64,000 nt of DNA, from positions 186,001-250,000 of the forward strand of contig CAMNAK010000001.1 in assembly GCA_946530965.1 (NCBI GenBank). Direction: 5' to 3'. The position numbers and the translations under genes are program-made. Source of the stretch: an uncultured Candidatus Saccharibacteria bacterium. Lineage in GTDB: Bacteria > Patescibacteriota > Saccharimonadia > Saccharimonadales > Saccharimonadaceae. Within the stretch, counting starts at the first letter, position 1, and every line of letters begins with the position of its first letter. This document shows, in pieces, positions 60,004 to 64,000 of this stretch. The notes below the pieces were generated by a model. The model was not told where the DNA came from, made no database searches, and saw only the letters and a program-made list of their open reading frames with translations.

Positions 60004-60021
60004 GGAGTATAGGAAGTTAGT

Positions 60022-60453
60022 ATGGCAGAAGATACAACTAAAGCTCCTGAAGTGGAGCAAGCAGTTAAAGCACCAAAAGCCAAAGGCAAAAAGGGCAAAC
60101 GTGTTGTCCAGTCTGGCGAGGTGCACATTCAAGCAACCTTTAATAACACCATTATCAGCGTAAGCGATAAGAGCGGTCAGGTCTTGGCTGCATCATCCGC
60201 TGGCGCAAATGGCTTCCGTGGTTCCAAGAAGGGTACCGCATACGCTGCACAGGTTGCTGCAGAAAAAGTTGCCGAAATCGCAAAACGCGATCATGGCATG
60301 AGCAGCGTCGATGTCTTCGTTAAGGGTATCGGTCTTGGTCGCGATAGCGCCATCCGCGCCTTTAGCACCCTAGGCATGACAATCAATAGCATTACGGACA
60401 AGACACCAATCAAGCACGGTGGCTGCCGTCCTAAAGGAGAAAGGAAACCATAA
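60022..60453 (+). CDS. rpsK: 30S ribosomal protein uS11
   Basis: 143 residues; about 28 extra Lys/Ala/Glu residues at the N-terminus, then GEVHIQATFNNTIISVSD and the end KTPIKHGGCRPKGERKP. It lines the E site. AAGGAGTATAGG upstream. Confidence 0.97.
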   Translation: MAEDTTKAPEVEQAVKAPKAKGKKGKRVVQSGEVHIQATFNNTIISVSDKSGQVLAASSAGANGFRGSKKGTAYAAQVAAEKVAEIAKRDHGMSSVDVFVKGIGLGRDSAIRAFSTLGMTINSITDKTPIKHGGCRPKGERKP

Positions 60454-61055
60454 TGGCACGTGATTTATCACCTATTGGAAAACAATCTCGCCGTGAAGGT
60501 TATGCACTTGCTCCAAAAGCGCAGAAAGTCATGGCAAAGAAGACCGGTATTCCAGGTCAACACGCCGATATGCGAATCCGTGGCGGTAGTCTTTACCTAA
60601 CCCAGCTTCGCGAAAAGCAGAAAGTTCGCCGCATTTACGGACTACTCGAAAAGCAGTTCGCAAAATTGATGCGCGAAGCACAGCGTGCAGAAGGTATGAC
60701 AGGTGAAAACCTTCTTAACTTCCTAGAACGCCGCGCAGACAACGTTGTCTACCGTGCAGGTCTAGCCAGCACTCGTCGTGCTGCACGTCAGCTCGTTTCT
60801 CATGGACACTTCACACTAAACGGCAAGCGTATCGATATTCCATCCATCCGCCTAAGTGCCGGCGATGTTCTTGAAGTACGTCCAAAATCCAAGAAGAACA
60901 GCTACTTCACCAATATTAATGGCGAAGCACAGCCGCTATCTTGGATGAAATCCGACCTCAAGAATCTTAAAATTGAGATTACAGGTACACCAAAGCGCGA
61001 AGAAGCAGAGGTGGGCATCAACGAACAGTTAATCGTCGAGTATTACTCACGCTAA
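60453..61055 (+). CDS. rpsD: 30S ribosomal protein uS4, zinc-free form
   Basis: 200 residues. No Cys cluster at the N-terminus; S4 RNA-binding domain NLLNFLERRADNVVYRAGLASTRRAARQLVSHGHFTLNGKRI is clear. It is a primary 16S binder and, in E. coli, represses the alpha operon. TAATG overlap with rpsK; AAAGGAGAAAGG upstream. Confidence 0.97.
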   Translation: MARDLSPIGKQSRREGYALAPKAQKVMAKKTGIPGQHADMRIRGGSLYLTQLREKQKVRRIYGLLEKQFAKLMREAQRAEGMTGENLLNFLERRADNVVYRAGLASTRRAARQLVSHGHFTLNGKRIDIPSIRLSAGDVLEVRPKSKKNSYFTNINGEAQPLSWMKSDLKNLKIEITGTPKREEAEVGINEQLIVEYYSR

Positions 61056-61064
61056 AGGAGAACT

Positions 61065-61988
61065 ATGACAAAAGTAATTCATGAAGCAGAACTAGCAGAG
61101 ATCAAAGACCTTGGTGAAAACAGTTCAAGCTTTATTATCAAGCCACTTTACTATGGCTATGGTAATACTCTTGGTAATTCACTACGTCGTGTTCTTCTAT
61201 CCAGCATTAAAGGTGCCGCAATCGTTGCTTTCCGCATCGAAGGTACCACCCACGAATTTTCCGCCATTCCAGGCATCAAGGAAGATACCGTGGACATCAT
61301 GCTCAATCTTAAAAACATTCACTTCAAGTCTCACTCTGACGAGCCAGTTGAAGTACACTTCGAAAAGAAGGGTGCTGGCATAGTCAAAGCTGGTGATATC
61401 AAACTCCCAGCAGAGCTTGAACTATCCAACCCACAGCAGCAAATCTGTACTATCGATGATCCAAACTTCACCCTAAAGATGGATTTTGTCGTCGATACTG
61501 GCCGTGGCTACCTAAGTATCGAACAGGCTGGTCAGGAACGCATCCACAGCGACATGATCGCTCTAGATGCTGTCTTTACCCCAGTTCTACGCGTACGCTA
61601 CAACGCAGAAAATACTCGTGTTGGACAGGATACTAACTTGCAGCAGCTCACTCTTACGATTGATACCGATGGTACTATTACACCACGCGAAGCTTTCGAA
61701 GAAGCAGCAGCAATTCTAGTAAACCAGTACAAGGCACTTGCCGGCAGCACAACTGTCGAATCCGCACCAGCTCCAACTGCTGGCAAAGATGAAGCAGAAG
61801 CAGGTTCTACAACTCCAATTGAAGAGCTTGGTCTTTCGGCTCGTACCGCAAACGCTTTGCTAAACAACGATATTCATACCGTTGCTCAGCTCAAAGCACT
61901 TTCGGACAGCGATTTAAAGGAGCTCAAGGGCTTCGGTGCTAAAGCGCTCGACGAAGTTAAAGATAAACTTACGGAGTTAAATATCTAA
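61065..61988 (+). CDS. rpoA: RNA polymerase alpha subunit
   Basis: 307 residues. The N-terminal dimerisation domain includes YGNTLGNSLRRVLLSSIKGAAI; the C-terminal domain ends IEELGLSARTANALLNNDIHTVAQLKALSDSDLKELKGFGAKALDEV, including the helix-hairpin-helix that binds UP elements. An Ala/Pro/Thr linker joins them (about 228-248). AAAGGAGAACT precedes the ATG, nine bases after rpsD. Confidence 0.98.
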   Translation: MTKVIHEAELAEIKDLGENSSSFIIKPLYYGYGNTLGNSLRRVLLSSIKGAAIVAFRIEGTTHEFSAIPGIKEDTVDIMLNLKNIHFKSHSDEPVEVHFEKKGAGIVKAGDIKLPAELELSNPQQQICTIDDPNFTLKMDFVVDTGRGYLSIEQAGQERIHSDMIALDAVFTPVLRVRYNAENTRVGQDTNLQQLTLTIDTDGTITPREAFEEAAAILVNQYKALAGSTTVESAPAPTAGKDEAEAGSTTPIEELGLSARTANALLNNDIHTVAQLKALSDSDLKELKGFGAKALDEVKDKLTELNI

Positions 61989-61989
61989 T

Positions 61990-62433
61990 ATGCATCGCCA
62001 TGGATATAAAGGGCGCAAGTTCGGTCGCGAAACCGACCAACGCACTGCACTAACTCGCGGTCTGATGCGCTCCTTGTTTAAATACCAGGCAATCAATACG
62101 ACTCTAGCAAAAGCTAAGGAAATTCGCCGCCCAGCCGAAAAGCTTATTACGCTTGCAAAGCGCGGCGACCTAGCTTCCCGCAGACTCGTGATTGCTCGTC
62201 TTGACGATACTGAAATGGGCAACTACCTCGTAGATGTTATCGCACCACAGGTCAAGCGCGACAGCGGTTATCTCCGCATCGAACGCAACGGCTTCCGTGT
62301 TGGCGACAACACCGAAATGGCAACCATTTCCTTCGTTGATGACATCAAAGACATGCCAAAGCCAGCAAAGAAAGCTGCTACAAAAGCTGCTCCAAAAGCT
62401 GAGAAAAAGGCAGATAAGAAGGAGGAGAAATAA
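61990..62433 (+). CDS. rplQ: 50S ribosomal protein bL17 with Lys/Ala tail
   Basis: 147 residues. MHRHGYKGRKFGRETDQRTALTRGLMRSLFKYQAI is the diagnostic start; about 30 Lys/Ala residues are added at the end. ATG one base after rpoA. It sits near the tunnel exit. Confidence 0.97.
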   Translation: MHRHGYKGRKFGRETDQRTALTRGLMRSLFKYQAINTTLAKAKEIRRPAEKLITLAKRGDLASRRLVIARLDDTEMGNYLVDVIAPQVKRDSGYLRIERNGFRVGDNTEMATISFVDDIKDMPKPAKKAATKAAPKAEKKADKKEEK

Positions 62434-62435
62434 GT

Positions 62436-62861
62436 ATGAAAACTTATAGCCAAAAGTCCTCCGAGATCGCACGTGAATGGTGGATTATCGACGCTTCCAC
62501 TTTGCCACTAGGTAAATTGGCCGTCGTAATCGCAGACAAGCTCATGGGCAAGTCTAAAGTTACCTACACGCCTCACACCGATAACGGTGACTATGTCGTC
62601 GTTGTTAACGCTAAGAACATCAAAGTTACTGGCGACAAGATGACAGACAAGCATTACTACCGCCACTCTGGCTTCCCAGGCGGCTTGACTGATCTTACTC
62701 TCGCTGAAATCATCGAGAAAGATCCAACTCTAGCTGTTAAAAGCGCAGTTGCCGGTATGCTCCCAAAGAACAAACTTCAAGCTGAACGCATGAAGCGTCT
62801 CCGCGTCTTCGCAGGTGCAGAGCACACTCATACCGCTCAGACCCCAAAGGAGATTAAGTAA
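62436..62861 (+). CDS. rplM: 50S ribosomal protein uL13
   Basis: 141 residues. REWWIIDASTLPLGKLAVVIADKLMGKSKVTYTPHTDNGDYVVVVNA is typical, and RHSGFPGGL in the middle. AAGGAGGAGAAATAAGT before the ATG. An early-assembling 23S binder; continues the alpha operon into rplM-rpsI. Confidence 0.97.
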   Translation: MKTYSQKSSEIAREWWIIDASTLPLGKLAVVIADKLMGKSKVTYTPHTDNGDYVVVVNAKNIKVTGDKMTDKHYYRHSGFPGGLTDLTLAEIIEKDPTLAVKSAVAGMLPKNKLQAERMKRLRVFAGAEHTHTAQTPKEIK

Positions 62862-63265
62862 TGCCAGCAAAGAATGCTAAATACACCTACGGCAACGGTA
62901 GCCGCAAGGCTGCTACTGCCTCTGCTCGTCTTTACAAGGGCAAGGGTGAACTTACTATCAACGGCAAGAGCGCTGCAGATTACTTCTGCAACAACAAGAG
63001 CCTTATCGCTGAAGTAACAGATCCACTAGCTCTAGTTCAGAAGCAGAAAGAGTTCGACGTTACTGTACTCGTAAAAGGCGGCGGTTCCGCCGGCCAGGTC
63101 GACGCAATCAAGCTAGCTATCTCTCGTGCATTGGTCCTCGAATTCCCAGAATTCCGCCCAGTACTCAAGAAGGCAGGCCTCATGAAGCGCGATCCACGCG
63201 AAAAGGAACGCAAGCACTACGGTCTTCGTGGCGCTCGCAAACGCGAACAGTTCAGCAAGCGTTAA
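62861..63265 (+). CDS. rpsI: 30S ribosomal protein uS9
   Basis: 134 residues. Core KAATASARLYKGKGELTINGKSAADYF, and the basic C-terminal tail ending QFSKR, whose last arginine touches P-site tRNA. TAATG overlap with rplM. Last gene of the run. Confidence 0.97.
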   Translation: MPAKNAKYTYGNGSRKAATASARLYKGKGELTINGKSAADYFCNNKSLIAEVTDPLALVQKQKEFDVTVLVKGGGSAGQVDAIKLAISRALVLEFPEFRPVLKKAGLMKRDPREKERKHYGLRGARKREQFSKR

Positions 63266-63285
63266 TCTTATTAACGAAGAGAACA

Positions 63286-63315
63286 CAAGAACCACTCCGA
63301 AAGGGGTGGTTCTTG
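63286..63315 (+). terminator. terminator of the alpha operon
   Basis: CAAGAACCACTCC (63286-63298), GAAA loop, GGGGTGGTTCTTG (63303-63315), one mismatch; the following T-run is weak. Confidence 0.8.
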
Positions 63316-63337
63316 GTTTGGATAAAAACAGCAATCA

Positions 63338-63365
63338 AAAAAGTTCCTCCGAAGAGGAACTTTTT
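63338..63365. terminator. terminator of the pseudopilin gene (bidirectional)
   Basis: AAAAAGTTCCTC (63338-63349), CGAA loop, GAGGAACTTTTT (63354-63365). Confidence 0.9.
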
Positions 63366-63371
63366 AGCTAG

Positions 63372-63965
63372 CTATTGATTATCCGTGCAGTAAACAGAAT
63401 TACCTTCAAGGAGATATCTCAAGGCAAAATCATTTACGCCAGCACTCGATAAAACGGACTCTTCATTATCCGGATTACACTTAGCATGAGTATATACATG
63501 GATGACATGCCTATTACCATCAGCAGAAAAAGCAATATCATAATTCCAAATCGTATTAGGCGTCTGCTTTACGTCGTACTGATAATATAAAATATACGGC
63601 GTGCCATCAGGATCGCTGAACTGATCACCGCAGGTTGAATAAGAAACGCTAGGTACATGAGTAGTGCTTCCAACCTTAACATCGCTCAGTGCACCAGAGC
63701 AATCATTATCAATATAGTGAGTAATAAAGTCGGAATCAATCTTTAGAGTAGAACCATCAACATATGTCGGCAAGTGATTATTCGCTGCTAAATAATCAGT
63801 GAAAGCACTATTGATCCTGGAAAGATCCTGCCTGCGGCGAGTATTTCTTTGGCTTCGCTGCAAGGCCGGAAGCGCAATGAATACCATCAAGAAAATAAGG
63901 CCAGCGATCGCAAGAACCAAGACAACCTCGATAATCGTGAAGCCTTTTTTGTTATTTTTAGTCAT
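63372..63965 (-). CDS. type IV pilin-like prepilin (pseudopilin)
   Basis: 197 residues. Class III signal KKG|FTIIEVVLVLAIAGLIFLM: cleavage after G8 and the Glu at mature position 5 are conserved, followed by the hydrophobic pilin helix (to about 32). The exported head has four cysteines (NDCSG, STCGD, AKCNP, VYCTD), probably two disulphides. It should be processed by a PilD-type peptidase and assembled in a type IV pilus or related machine, which in Saccharibacteria serves twitching and host contact. TATATA (63972-63977) is six bases before the ATG: leaderless. It converges on rpsI. Confidence 0.85.
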   Translation of the reverse strand: MTKNNKKGFTIIEVVLVLAIAGLIFLMVFIALPALQRSQRNTRRRQDLSRINSAFTDYLAANNHLPTYVDGSTLKIDSDFITHYIDNDCSGALSDVKVGSTTHVPSVSYSTCGDQFSDPDGTPYILYYQYDVKQTPNTIWNYDIAFSADGNRHVIHVYTHAKCNPDNEESVLSSAGVNDFALRYLLEGNSVYCTDNQ

Positions 63966-64000
63966 AGCTTTTATATAACTCCATTAAGCTTATGTTTATC

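Noticed and set aside
1-64000. CRISPR array, rRNA operon or complete insertion sequence
   Set aside because: Read for evenly spaced repeats, rRNA landmarks and transposase motifs; none seen.

Overview
The window looks like a piece of a Candidatus Saccharibacteria (TM7, Patescibacteria/CPR) chromosome of moderate-to-low GC. The reasons are: a full S10-spc-alpha ribosomal set with no rpmD (rpsE runs straight into rplO), which is typical of CPR; no adk or map between secY and infA; zinc-free forms of bL33, bL36, uS14 and uS4; long lysine/alanine-rich tails on several ribosomal proteins; many single-pass surface proteins; and a type IV pilin-like gene. TGA is used as an ordinary stop (for example at 26001, where it overlaps the next start), so the code is not the recoded one of Gracilibacteria/Absconditabacteria. 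No rRNA gene, CRISPR array or complete insertion sequence was seen.

Region 1-13.1 kb is accessory. It holds a bactofilin-like fragment, small proteins of unknown function, tRNA-Thr(GGT), a three-gene minus-strand cassette (ADP-ribosylglycohydrolase, stand-alone FtsK-gamma-type winged helix, DUF262/DUF1524 GmrSD-type nuclease), an MBL hydrolase, a histidine phosphatase fused to an ASCH-like domain, membrane proteins, a PAP2 phosphatase, rpmG (bL33) and two tail-TM-surface proteins. A 300-base gap before rpmG holds a striking nested inverted repeat.

Region 13.1-20.2 kb holds rplA and rplK, separated by an opposite-strand gene, then cdsA, nusG, secE and an alpha-glucan phosphorylase. Region 20.2-32.4 kb is again accessory: a GtrA/VTC/DUF4956/CotH operon, tRNA-Gln(CTG) followed by a short repeat of its 3' end and a membrane-anchored HNH nuclease, a CYTH phosphatase, a CapA-like protein, a coiled-coil protein, an ABC-F factor and a small exporter-like membrane protein.

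Region 32.4-63.3 kb is the str-S10-spc-alpha backbone, cut repeatedly by terminator/promoter-bounded insertions. PEGA proteins and a three-domain wall lytic enzyme lie between rpsG and fusA. Two unknown genes lie between fusA and tuf, and surface proteins between tuf and rpsJ. A mannose-1-phosphate guanylyltransferase-like gene separates rpsJ from rplC. A divergent pair of membrane/surface genes separates rpsH from rplF, and a sortase-fold protein without catalytic residues follows secY. The window ends with a pseudopilin.

Transcription signals are unusually readable. Many genes have a TATAAT or (TG)nTAAAAT -10 box only 6-9 bases before the start codon, implying leaderless mRNAs, while another set has strong AGGAGG-type ribosome sites and somewhat different codon use. 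Most surface and envelope functions here (pilin, lysin, PEGA and tail-TM proteins, CapA, CotH/VTC) fit an epibiont that depends on contact with a host bacterium.
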